Positions 7,946-15,918 of a stretch of 25,602 nucleotides of DNA are shown here, piece by piece (position 1 is the first letter of the stretch; each line of letters opens with the position of its first letter). Position numbers and translations under genes: made by a program. Source of the stretch: PBB1 sp040400875 (GTDB lineage: Bacteria; Pseudomonadota; Gammaproteobacteria; Burkholderiales; Burkholderiaceae_C). The DNA lies in contig JBBAPK010000040.1 in NCBI GenBank assembly GCA_040400875.1, positions 1 through 25,602 of the forward strand. The letters are read 5' to 3'. Below the pieces are notes generated by a model that saw nothing but the letters and a program-made list of their open reading frames with translations, was not told the origin of the DNA and did not search any database.

Positions 7946-8758
7946 TCAGGGGTGGCGCAGTGAGGCCAAGGCGGCCAGGATGTCGAGCCGCAGCGCGGTC
8001 ACTTCGGCGGCGTGGTTTTCGCGCGGGCGTTCGATCGACACCGACCATTCGTGCAGCACGCGCGCCGGCTGCGTGGGCTGCGAGCGCCCCATCAGCAAGA
8101 CGCGATCGGCCACCAGGATGGCCTCGTCGATGTCGTGCGTGACCAGCAGCGCCGCGGTGTGCCAGCGGTGCACCAGTTCGACCAGCAGGGTCTGCATTTC
8201 GGCGCGGGTGATCGCATCGAGCGCCGAAAAAGGCTCGTCGGCCAGCAGCAGCTGCGGCTCGCGCGCCAGCGCGCGGGCCAGCGACACGCGCTGCGCCATG
8301 CCACCTGACAACTGCGCCGGGTACAGCTTGTCGTGGCCCGACAGCGACACCGCCTCGAGCGCCTCGCGCACACGCGCTTCAAGGGCCGCACGATCGATCT
8401 CGGGCTGGTGCGAAAAATCAAGGCCGAAGCCCACGTTGCCCGCGACGTTGAGCCACGGCAGCAAGCTGGGCTGCTGGAACACCAGCGCGGCCCGCGGGTG
8501 CGGCGCGGTCAAGGGCTGACCCAGGAACTCGACCTCGCCACGGGTCGGCTCGGCGAGCTTGGCCAGCACGCGCAGCAGCGACGACTTGCCACACCCGCTG
8601 CCGCCGAGCAGCGCCACGATTTCGCGCGGGCGCACGTCGAGCGATACCGCCTCGAAGACAGGCTGACCCTTGCCGTAGGCAAACGCCAGATCACGACCGA
8701 TCAGCGCGAACGGCAGGGTCGATGCCTCAGCGGCTGCGGCGTGCATCACCGCGTGCAT
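7946..8758 (-). CDS. ABC transporter ATP-binding protein, NitT/TauT (SsuB/TauB) type
   Basis: This cytoplasmic ATPase of about 270 residues powers the importer. Walker A is GGSGCGKSS, the Q-loop region is LVFQQPSLLPWL, the signature is LSGGMAQRV, Walker B is LLLADEPF and the switch His is in LLVTHDID. These are complete, so the protein should be active. The start is uncertain: GTG 8761, ATG 8758 and ATG 8746 are all in frame, none has a clear ribosome site, and the area is a tandem 12-bp duplication. The gene is first in the importer operon, 25 bases before the binding-protein gene. It is divergent from the OsmC-like gene. Confidence 0.92.
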   Translation of the reverse strand: MHAVMHAAAAEASTLPFALIGRDLAFAYGKGQPVFEAVSLDVRPREIVALLGGSGCGKSSLLRVLAKLAEPTRGEVEFLGQPLTAPHPRAALVFQQPSLLPWLNVAGNVGFGLDFSHQPEIDRAALEARVREALEAVSLSGHDKLYPAQLSGGMAQRVSLARALAREPQLLLADEPFSALDAITRAEMQTLLVELVHRWHTAALLVTHDIDEAILVADRVLLMGRSQPTQPARVLHEWSVSIERPRENHAAEVTALRLDILAALASLRHP

Positions 8759-8762
8759 CACC
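8739..8762. repeat. Tandem 12-bp direct repeat at the start of the ABC ATPase gene
   Basis: The 12-mer GCGTGCATCACC occurs twice in perfect tandem. On the minus strand each copy supplies GTG ATG, so the duplication doubles the possible start codons of the ATPase gene and repeats four residues (MHAV/MHAA). Confidence 0.85.
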
Positions 8763-9135
8763 GCGCGCAGCCGGCGCTTCGGGCCGTCGGGAGTCTGAAA
8801 TAAAGGCGCGTCATCGGTGAGTCTTGAAAGGAAAGCAAAGCCCGCGATTGTTTCACCCTCGACGAGCGGCGTGAAGAGACGGCATTGCGGGGGCCCCGGA
8901 CTGTGCCGTCACGGCAAGCGCCAGACAAAGAATCTTTGCGACTATCCATAGAGCAAACATGTCGATCGGCGCCCGCCGCCCACCGTCCATCGCCCTGACG
9001 CCCACATGCCCAAGCACGGTGCATAAAATCGCTGGCTCGCCAGATGGACGGCGTCGACACCCAGGCCTCGTGCATCCGGATCGACGCGTCCGCGGCGCCT
9101 CAAGGCGCTCTCAACCATTTCCGGAGACCCAGACC
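8763..9135. other. Divergent intergenic region between importer operon and oxidase operon
   Basis: These 373 bases separate two divergent operons and must contain both promoters. The only AT-rich patches are around 8801-8850 (minus-direction leader of the ATPase) and TAAAAT at 9024-9029 facing the OsmC-like gene. I could not pair either with a well-spaced -35 box. The plus frame stays open from 8959, but the codons before 9136 do not resemble OsmC proteins. The GGAGA at 9123-9127 marks 9136 as the true start. No small gene or structured RNA was recognised here. Confidence 0.5.
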
Positions 9136-9687
9136 ATGTCATCGACCGACAACACGACCACCACCGTCAAGACCTACCTGCGCCCGATCGACCGCGACGG
9201 CTTGCTGGCCTTTGCCGAAAAGGGACGCAACAACCCGGCCTCGCGCGGCACCAACAAAGTCCACACCGTCGTCGAAGGCCAGTACCGCACGCTGAGCTAC
9301 GTGGGCAACCACGCGCCGGTGGTGGTCGACGAGCCGCCCCACCTGTTCGGCCAGGACACCGCACCGGCGCCCGGCGAGATCGTGCTGTCGGCGCTGGGCG
9401 GCTGCCTCGCGGTGGGCATCACCGCCGTGGCCACCTTGAAGCAGGTCAAGCTGAGCAAGCTCGAGTTGTTCCTTGAAGGCGACATCGGCAACCCGGCCGC
9501 CTGGGGCGCCGGCGGCGCACTGAAGGCACCAGCCGACATGGGCTTTCAGGCCATCCGCGTGAAGGTGGTCGTCGAAGGCGACGCCACGCGCGAAGTGCTC
9601 GACGAGATCGTGAAGCACGCCAACCTGTATTCGCCGGTGGCCAACAGCATGCGCAACCCGATCGGCTTCCAGATCGATCTGGCCTGA
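9136..9687 (+). CDS. OsmC family protein (lacks the second peroxidatic-site Cys)
   Basis: This 183-residue cytoplasmic protein has the OsmC/Ohr fold. It starts at ATG 9136, 8 bases after GGAGA. The first conserved Cys is in LGGCLAVGITAVA, on the central helix. The second position, normally Cys-Pro in OsmC/Ohr peroxidases, is occupied by Ser in the late segment NLYSPVANSM. True two-Cys hydroperoxide reductase activity is therefore doubtful. Several OsmC-like subfamilies are one-Cys proteins of unknown function. It is the first gene of a plus-strand operon; the next gene starts 35 bases after its stop with its own AAGGAG. Its place before an acyl-CoA-dehydrogenase-like flavoprotein suggests a link to that oxidation pathway. 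Confidence 0.9.
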   Translation: MSSTDNTTTTVKTYLRPIDRDGLLAFAEKGRNNPASRGTNKVHTVVEGQYRTLSYVGNHAPVVVDEPPHLFGQDTAPAPGEIVLSALGGCLAVGITAVATLKQVKLSKLELFLEGDIGNPAAWGAGGALKAPADMGFQAIRVKVVVEGDATREVLDEIVKHANLYSPVANSMRNPIGFQIDLA

Positions 9688-9722
9688 TCACCGACAGTCA
9701 CCCGAGCTTCAAGGAGTCCCGC

Positions 9723-10892
9723 ATGGCAGCCGTTCTCGCCGATCCCGCACTCAAAATCTCCACCGCCACCGCCCCGGCGCCGAAGTGGGCCGCTGACCGG
9801 CAGCCGCTGATCGACGCCGTGCGGGCCATCGCCACCGGCGAGCTCGCGGCGATGGCCGATGCCATCGACCGCCAAGGCACCTACCCGCGAGCGGTGCTCC
9901 AGCAACTCGGTGCGGTGGGCGCCTTGCGGGCCCACCTGCGGCTCGACGGCCAGCAAGACTTCGCTGCGGCCATTGCGGCCATGGCCGAGGTGTCACGGGT
10001 GTGCGGCGCCACCGGTTTCATGGTGTGGTGCCACGACGTGTGCGGCTTGTACATGGAGGAGTCGGGCAACCCGGCGCTCGCCGGTCAGGCGCTGCGTGAC
10101 CACGCCTCGGCGCACACGCTGGGCGCCACCGGCCTGAGCAACCCGATGAAGACCTTCGCCGGCATCGAGACCTTTTTGCTGCACGCGCGACGGGTCGAAG
10201 GCGGCTACCGGGTCAACGGCACGCTGCCATGGGTCAGCCACCTCGGGCCCGACCACTACTTCGGGGCGGTGGCCGCGGTCGAGGGCGCCGAGAGCGGCCA
10301 CGAGGTGATGTTCATCGTGCGCTGCGACGGCGAGGGTGTCGAGCTGCGCAACTGTCCGTCGTTCTCGGCCATGGAAGGCACCAACACCTGGGCGGTGCGG
10401 TTGACCGATCACTTCATCGGCGCGGACACCCTCATCGCCGATCCGGCCCGGCCGTTCATCGGCCGCGTGCGCGCCTCGTTTGTGCTGCTGCAGTGCGGCA
10501 TGGGGCTGGGCGTGACGCAAGGCGCCATCGACTCCATGTGGGACGTCGAGCGCTCGCTCGGGCACGTCAACGAGTTTCTCGACGACCGTCCCGACGAGCT
10601 GCAGGCCGAGCTCGATGCGCTGACCGAACGCGCGATGCGCCTGGCCCGCACGCCGTTCGACACCAGCACCGAGTACCTGATCAACGTGTGCGACACGCGT
10701 GCCCACGCTTCCGAGCTGGCGCTGCGTGCGGCGCAGTCGGCGCTGCTGCACCACGGCGCGCGCGGCTACCTGATGAGCTCGGCGGTGCAGCGGCGTGTGC
10801 GCGAGTCGCACTTCGTGGCCATCGTCACACCGGCCGTCAAGCACCTGCGCAAGGAAATCGCCCGGCTCAGCGCCACCCTGGCGCCGGCTTGA
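9723..10892 (+). CDS. Acyl-CoA dehydrogenase-fold flavoprotein (possible flavin monooxygenase)
   Basis: This 389-residue protein has the acyl-CoA dehydrogenase architecture: helical N-terminal domain, middle beta domain around GATGLSNPMKTFAG and VEGGYRVNGTLPWVS, and C-terminal helical bundle. The GYRVNGTLPWVSH segment is the usual flavin-proximal strand. Near the C-terminus, where many dehydrogenases have the catalytic Glu in IYEGT, this protein reads FVAIVTPAVKHLRKE after HHGARGYLMSS. The normal base is therefore absent from that site. That pattern is seen in relatives that use reduced flavin and oxygen (DszC- or SfnC-like), so a monooxygenase or another atypical reaction is possible. The start at 9723 follows AAGGAG by 6 bases. 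It is followed after 43 bases by the rubredoxin/reductase fusion. The substrate is unknown. Confidence 0.85.
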   Translation: MAAVLADPALKISTATAPAPKWAADRQPLIDAVRAIATGELAAMADAIDRQGTYPRAVLQQLGAVGALRAHLRLDGQQDFAAAIAAMAEVSRVCGATGFMVWCHDVCGLYMEESGNPALAGQALRDHASAHTLGATGLSNPMKTFAGIETFLLHARRVEGGYRVNGTLPWVSHLGPDHYFGAVAAVEGAESGHEVMFIVRCDGEGVELRNCPSFSAMEGTNTWAVRLTDHFIGADTLIADPARPFIGRVRASFVLLQCGMGLGVTQGAIDSMWDVERSLGHVNEFLDDRPDELQAELDALTERAMRLARTPFDTSTEYLINVCDTRAHASELALRAAQSALLHHGARGYLMSSAVQRRVRESHFVAIVTPAVKHLRKEIARLSATLAPA

Positions 10893-10935
10893 AAGCCCGC
10901 ACGGACCAGCCGCGCGGCAGCATGACGAGGTCCGC

Positions 10936-12180
10936 GTGACCGCGCAAGCGTGGCGCAGCTTCATCTGCCGCGCATGCGGCTGGATCTACGACGAGTCGTT
11001 GGGCGATGCCGATGGCGGGCTGCCGCCCGGCACGCGCTTCGAAGACATCCCCGACGACTGGGCCTGCCCGCTGTGTGGCGTGAGCAAGGCCGACTTCGAG
11101 CCTTATGAGCCGCTGCCCACGCTGCGGCGCGCGGCCACTGCCGCAACGTCCACCCAACGCCCAGGCCTGGGCGCTCGCCACGATGCCGGCGTGGTCATCG
11201 TCGGGGCCGGCTGCGCAGGCTGGCAAATGGCGCAGGCGCTGCGCGAGCACGACGCCGACCTGCCGATCACCATCGTCACCGCCTGCCCGGGTCACGTGTA
11301 CGACAAGCCGCTGCTGTCGGTGGCACTGGCCAAGGGCATCGCCCCGGCATCGCTGGTGAAGCAGACCGCGGATCAAGCCGCAGCGCGGCTCGGCGTGCGG
11401 CTGCTCACGCGCACGCGGGCCATCAGCGTGTCGGCCGGCGCACGTGCCTTGCGTACCACGCGCGGCACGCTGCGCTACCGCCATCTGGTGCTGGCGCACG
11501 GGGCCGAGCCGCTCGATCTGCCGCAGCTGCCCGCTGCGCTGTGCTGGCGCATCAACCACCTCGACGCGTACCTGAAATTTCGCGAGCAGCTCGGCGAGCC
11601 CGGCGCCCGACCCGTGCAGCGCTTGCTGATCGCAGGGGCCGGTCTGGTGGGCTGTGAACTGGCCAATGACCTCGCGCTGGCCGGCCACCCGGTGACGCTG
11701 CTCGACATCAACGATCGCCCACTCGCGCAGCTGCTGTGCGAGGACACCGCGCGCGAACTGCTGGCCGCTTGGCAGGGCCTGCCGCTCGAGTTCATCGGCG
11801 CGGTGAGCATCACCAGCGTCAGCGATCACGATGGCGTACGCACCGTGCACGCCGCCGACGGCCGCCGCTTTGACGCCGAGCACCTCATCGCGGCCACCGG
11901 ACTGCAAACGCCTCAGCGGCTGGCGCAGTCGGCGGGATTGAGCTGGGACAACGGCATCGCGGTCGACCCGCTCACGCTGCGCACCAACGTGCCCACGATC
12001 CATGCACTGGGTGACTGCATCAGCATCGACGGCGAGGCGCTGCGCTTCATCGAGCCGATTGCGAGGCAAGCGCGGCACATTGCAGCGACGATCCGCGGGG
12101 AGTCCCTCGCGCCTTATGACCGAACCGCGCCGCCGATCCGCATCAAGACCGGCTCCCGGGGCTTCACGGTCGGCCGCTGA
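10936..12180 (+). CDS. Rubredoxin fused to FAD/NAD(P)-dependent rubredoxin reductase
   Basis: This single 414-residue chain joins an electron carrier and its reductase. Residues 1-55 are a rubredoxin with iron ligands Cys11, Cys14 (CRACGW) and Cys44, Cys47 (CPLCG), including the usual GLPPGTRFEDIPDDW. From about residue 80 follows a pyridine-nucleotide-disulfide-type flavoprotein: FAD-binding VVIVGAGCAGWQMA, NAD(P)-binding LLIAGAGLVGCELA, and the second FAD motif HALGDCISI. Electrons would pass NAD(P)H - FAD - Fe - acceptor. I chose GTG 10936, preceded by ACGAGG, because the frame upstream only overlaps the flavoprotein gene. The P450 gene begins 11 bases after the stop, so P450 is the most likely acceptor. 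Known rubredoxin reductases mostly serve alkane hydroxylases. Confidence 0.92.
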   Translation: MTAQAWRSFICRACGWIYDESLGDADGGLPPGTRFEDIPDDWACPLCGVSKADFEPYEPLPTLRRAATAATSTQRPGLGARHDAGVVIVGAGCAGWQMAQALREHDADLPITIVTACPGHVYDKPLLSVALAKGIAPASLVKQTADQAAARLGVRLLTRTRAISVSAGARALRTTRGTLRYRHLVLAHGAEPLDLPQLPAALCWRINHLDAYLKFREQLGEPGARPVQRLLIAGAGLVGCELANDLALAGHPVTLLDINDRPLAQLLCEDTARELLAAWQGLPLEFIGAVSITSVSDHDGVRTVHAADGRRFDAEHLIAATGLQTPQRLAQSAGLSWDNGIAVDPLTLRTNVPTIHALGDCISIDGEALRFIEPIARQARHIAATIRGESLAPYDRTAPPIRIKTGSRGFTVGR

Positions 12181-12191
12181 AGAAGCAAAAG

Positions 12192-13606
12192 ATGTCGCAG
12201 ACCCCGACCGACAGCGGCATTCGAAGCCTGGCCGACCTGCCTTCGCCCCAGGGCCTGCCACTGCTGGGCAACTTGCTGCAGCGCCCGAGCGGCTGCACCT
12301 GACGCTCGAGCAATGGAGCGGCGAGCTGGGGTCGATGTACACCATCGATCTGGGCACAAAGCGCGTGCTGGTGTGCTGCGACCCGGAGCTGGCGCACACG
12401 GTGCTGCGCGACCGCCCCGAGGGCTATCGCCGCTACTCGCCCATCGAATCGGTGATCGCCGAGCAGCACGCCAATGGGCTGTTCTCGGTCGAGGGCGAGG
12501 CCTGGCGGCCGCAGCGCAAGCTGGTCATGCAAGCACTGGCTGCCACCCATTTCCGAGCGTTCTACCCTGCCCTGCAGGCCATCACCGAGCGGCTGCGCCA
12601 GCGCTGGCAGCGCGCGGCCGATGCTGGCGAGACGGTGGACATGACGGTCGATCTGGTGCGCTACACGGTGGACGTGACCACCGCGCTGGCCTTTGGCGAA
12701 GACCCCAACACGCTCGACCAATCAGGCGATGTGATCCAGGACCATCTGGCGCTGATATTCCCGATGCTGATGTCGCGCATCAACTCACCGCTGCCGCGGT
12801 GGCGCTACATCAAGCTGCCCAGCGACCGCCGCTTCGACCGATCGATGAAGCTCGTGCGCGCGCACATCGATGGCCTGATCGAACGCACCCGAGCGCGCTT
12901 GCACGAGCAGCCCGGCGAGCGTCCGCGCAACCTGCTCGAAGCCATGCTGATCGCCAGCAACGAACCCGGCTCGGGCATCACCGACGAGACGATCTTTGCC
13001 AACGTGATCACCTTGCTGATGGCCGGCGAAGACACCACCGCGCACACGCTGTCGTGGACGATGTACTTCTTGTCGGCCGAGCCGGCGCTGCAAGCGCGCT
13101 TGCACGAGCAGGCTGCCGCGCTGATGGGCGACACACTTGTTTGCGCGCAACTCGATGATCTGAAGCGGCTTGATGCCTTCGAGGCGCTGGCCACCGAGGC
13201 CACGCGGCTCAAGCCCATCGTGCCCGTGTTCTTCAAGGAAGCGCTTGTCGACAAGGTGCTCGGCGGTGTCGCGCTGCCGGCCGGTACGCCGGTGTTTTTC
13301 GTGCTGCGCCCGGCGATGCTTGACGAGCAGCGCTTCGGCCACGCCAGCACCTTCATGCCCGAGCGCTGGGGCGACGATCGCGACGCCGCACTGGCCCACG
13401 ACGCCCGCGCCTATGTGCAGTTCGGCGCCGGCCCCCGCGTGTGCCCGGGCCGTCAGCTCGCCGGCATCGAGATACGGCTGTTGCTGTCGATGCTGTGCCG
13501 CAACTTCACGATGGAACTGGCCACCGAGCGCGAGTCGATCAGGGAAGTGATGGCCTTCACCATGATGCCCAGCGCGATGCCGGTGCGGCTGCGTTCAAGG
13601 CGCTGA
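12192..13606 (+). pseudogene. Cytochrome P450 with apparent 1-base frameshift near the N-terminus
   Basis: This heme monooxygenase hydroxylates an organic substrate using electrons probably from the preceding rubredoxin/reductase. From 12192 (ATG, weak AGAAG upstream) the frame gives a proper P450 opening, SLADLPSPQGLPLLGNLLQ, but stops at about 12300. The rest of the P450 is in another frame, beginning PERLHLTLEQW near 12285. One extra C in the CCC run at 12284-12286 joins the two frames smoothly. The remainder is intact: oxygen-binding helix LLMAGEDTTAHT (about 13016-13051), ExxR in ATEATRLK (about 13189-13212), and heme loop FGAGPRVCPG with the Cys codon at 13442-13444. The downstream frame has no ATG, GTG or TTG until 12335, so without the correction about 50 residues are lost. 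It may be a real mutation or a base-calling error. Confidence 0.85.
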
Positions 13607-13639
13607 GCGCGGCGCGGCTCGAGTCCGCGGGCCTTGCCC

Positions 13640-13822
13640 TCAACGCGACCCGGCGCAGGTCTTGCCCAGGTTGGCCCGGATGGTTGCGAGGTCAACGCTG
13701 TCGGTCTTGCCGTCGAAGTTGAAGTCGAACCAGGTGGATGTGCCGCCCGAACGCGTGGCCCAAGTGTTGTAGTCCTCGACGTCCTGGGCGTTGACGACGC
13801 CATCCAGGTTGCCATCACCGGG
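13640..13822 (-). other. Dockerin type I-like duplicated calcium-binding segment of the sulfatase
   Basis: The C-terminal 61 codons encode two roughly 20-residue units: GDGNLDGVVNAQDVEDYNTW, then DFNFDGKTDSVDLATIRANL. Each has the DxNxDGxxxxxD calcium-loop spacing and a following helix, as in dockerin type I. Two Cys flank the pair (CPGDG and GKTC). Dockerins bind cohesins in cellulosomes, but stand-alone dockerin-like modules also occur in other bacteria. No cohesin is visible in this window. Confidence 0.7.
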
Positions 13823-15889
13823 GCAGTCCACCACCGAGTTGTTGATGGACTGCAGCTTGGACACCAGCCAGTTGTAGTTCGACAAGTCTTCGCCGGTGAG
13901 TCCTGTGGTGCCCAGGTTGTTGGCGCCCGGGTTGGTGGGCCGATCGAGGCGAGGGATGGGCGTGGCCTGATCGATTCGGTAGAACTGGTACTGCTCGTTC
14001 GTGACGCACTGTCCGGGGCTCGCGCCGTTGGCCGGCACCCACTCCGGTCCTTCGATGCGCAGCAGTTTGTAGTTGCTGTTGCGCACCGCCTGCTGCAGAT
14101 CGGGCAGGATGCTGTACGTCGACAGGGGCGGCGTTTGGGCCAGGCGGAACTCGTTGACTTGGCAGCAGGTGGTGAAGCCCCCCTCGGGAACGCCGAGCAC
14201 CGGGCTGCCACTGCCGTACCAGACTCCACCTTCATCTTTGCACAGACCGACTTGCGGAAACAGCGTGGTGCACACATTCGCCGCCTCGATCACGCACGGC
14301 GCCTGGACCGTGGAGGGCGCGCGCGCATTGGACTCGAGGTGGGTGAAGCTGACGTCGCGGATCGGCGACGCACCGGGGTCTGTCAGATAAGGCAGCATCG
14401 ACTCGGCGTCGAGCGCGTGTGTGGCTGGCACGGCATCGCGCACATTGATGCCGGCGATCTCGCCGAACAGCTCGAACAGATCGGCCACGTTGACCATGGC
14501 ATCCACGCTGCGGCCCGGTTGCACCACCAACGGCCCGGCCACCACAAGCGGCACCCACACGCCCGTCTGGTTCACGTAACCCTTGGCGTACTTGGCGTCG
14601 AAGGGCTCCTTGACCGTGTAGACATAGCTGCCGTTGTCACCGATGACGACCACCATGGTGTTCGATTGGGCCGGGTCGTAGGCGATGGAGCCGTCGGCAT
14701 TGCGCTTGGCCACGCCGCTGTCGACCAGCACGCGACCGATCTCGCGGTCCATGGCCTCGATCATCTGTGTCATCAAGGTGCGCTCGCTGGACGCGCTGGT
14801 GCAATCGGTGCCGTCAAACGCCCGGGCATCACTGGGCAACAGCGAGGTCGGAGGCGGCTGGTAGGGCGTGTGTGCCGATGAAAAGCTGACGGTCGCCATC
14901 CAGGGCTGGTTCTTGGGGCGGGACTTGATCCAGTCGATGGCCAGATTGGCCTCGAGCGTCGAGCGATAGCCGCGGGCCTTGCCTGAGGGGTCGTCTGGCG
15001 GCGCTGAAGTCGCCTGGCCGTTCGAGTCGTTGAACAGCAGCTCGCCCACGTAGTAGCCGTTTTGCAAGGTGAAGTCCACATTGGCCGGGCGCGGGGAGGC
15101 GCACACGCCGTTGGGCACCAAGATGCCGCCGCGTTCGAGGCAGGTTCGGCCCGGCGGTTTGTTCGTGCTGCTCAGCTGGCTGCAGTGGTTGTCGACGGTG
15201 TAGCAGGCCCCGGCATCGGCGCCGTTCGCGATGGGGGCGCCGCTCGAGCTGGTGGTGCCGGGCACATAGCCGCATGGATAGGAGATGCCCGTGGTCGCGA
15301 CACCGCCTGCCGTGGTGTCGATGGAGCGCGGGGCGCCTTCACCCCAGCCGCTGAATTGGCCCCACCCCAGCTGGAACTGCGCGGTCGCACCATAGGGGTT
15401 GGTGCTCGGGTTCGTCGGCGAACCGGTGAAGTGGGTCTTGCCGAAGATACCGCTGGCGTAGCCCGCAGTCTTCAAGATGGCCGGCGTGGTGGACTCGTAC
15501 GGCGACATTTGCGAGTTCGCCAGATCCGATGGGGTGATGGCGTCGGTGGTGCCGGTGCGAATCGGGTAGCGGCCATTGAAGAACATGGCGCGACTTGGCG
15601 AGCATTCGGCCATCGCCCAGGTGTTCCTGAACATCACGCCGCCTTTCACCAGGGTGTCAATGACGGGCGTTTGCGGCACGTCAACGGTGCCGCCGTAGCC
15701 GAATGCACTGATCTGGTCGATGCCCACATCGTCCAGGATGAAGAAGATGATGTTGGGCGGCTGCGGCTCGTTGCCCGAATCCGAACCGAAACAGCCGCTG
15801 ATCGCCAGCACCAGCAGCGCTGCGATCCAGCCCCAACGGCGACCCACGCCAGCACCTTGGGCACCGATCAGATCAGGTTTGAGTTTCAT
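13640..15889 (-). CDS. Lipoprotein sulfatase (Cys-type, formylglycine-dependent) with dockerin-like C-terminus
   Basis: This 749-residue sulfatase hydrolyses sulfate esters, probably outside the inner membrane. The start at 15889 follows AAGGAAG; an open frame further upstream runs through the FGE gene and is rejected. A lipoprotein signal peptide ends at LAISGC (lipid Cys33). Metal ligands start with ILDDVG (Asp53-Asp54). The site for conversion to formylglycine is Cys96 in CSPSR, followed by GRYPIRTG. GKTHF and IGDNGS are the later catalytic/metal segments. Long insertions with many Cys are present. The last 61 residues (about 689-749) contain two calcium-loop repeats (DGNLDGVVNAQD and DFNFDGKTDSVD), a dockerin type I-like arrangement. 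The gene follows the FGE gene by 29 bases, in the same operon. Substrate unknown. Confidence 0.9.
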   Translation of the reverse strand: MKLKPDLIGAQGAGVGRRWGWIAALLVLAISGCFGSDSGNEPQPPNIIFFILDDVGIDQISAFGYGGTVDVPQTPVIDTLVKGGVMFRNTWAMAECSPSRAMFFNGRYPIRTGTTDAITPSDLANSQMSPYESTTPAILKTAGYASGIFGKTHFTGSPTNPSTNPYGATAQFQLGWGQFSGWGEGAPRSIDTTAGGVATTGISYPCGYVPGTTSSSGAPIANGADAGACYTVDNHCSQLSSTNKPPGRTCLERGGILVPNGVCASPRPANVDFTLQNGYYVGELLFNDSNGQATSAPPDDPSGKARGYRSTLEANLAIDWIKSRPKNQPWMATVSFSSAHTPYQPPPTSLLPSDARAFDGTDCTSASSERTLMTQMIEAMDREIGRVLVDSGVAKRNADGSIAYDPAQSNTMVVVIGDNGSYVYTVKEPFDAKYAKGYVNQTGVWVPLVVAGPLVVQPGRSVDAMVNVADLFELFGEIAGINVRDAVPATHALDAESMLPYLTDPGASPIRDVSFTHLESNARAPSTVQAPCVIEAANVCTTLFPQVGLCKDEGGVWYGSGSPVLGVPEGGFTTCCQVNEFRLAQTPPLSTYSILPDLQQAVRNSNYKLLRIEGPEWVPANGASPGQCVTNEQYQFYRIDQATPIPRLDRPTNPGANNLGTTGLTGEDLSNYNWLVSKLQSINNSVVDCPGDGNLDGVVNAQDVEDYNTWATRSGGTSTWFDFNFDGKTDSVDLATIRANLGKTCAGSR

Positions 15890-15918
15890 GGTTCTTCCTT
15901 GAAGAGGTACCGGATGCG

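Noticed and set aside
8995..9029. CTGACG and TAAAAT as a promoter for the OsmC-like operon
   Set aside because: The spacing is 23 bases, too long for a sigma-70 promoter.
8959..9135. Upstream-extended OsmC start at 8959
   Set aside because: The first 59 codons have no OsmC similarity, and a good ribosome site precedes 9136.
10867..12399. Minus-strand open frame of 510 codons
   Set aside because: It is the complement of the rubredoxin reductase gene with biased composition; the plus strand has clear motifs.
13634..14881. Plus-strand open frame of 415 codons
   Set aside because: It is antisense to the sulfatase C-terminal half, which has recognisable motifs in the minus frame.
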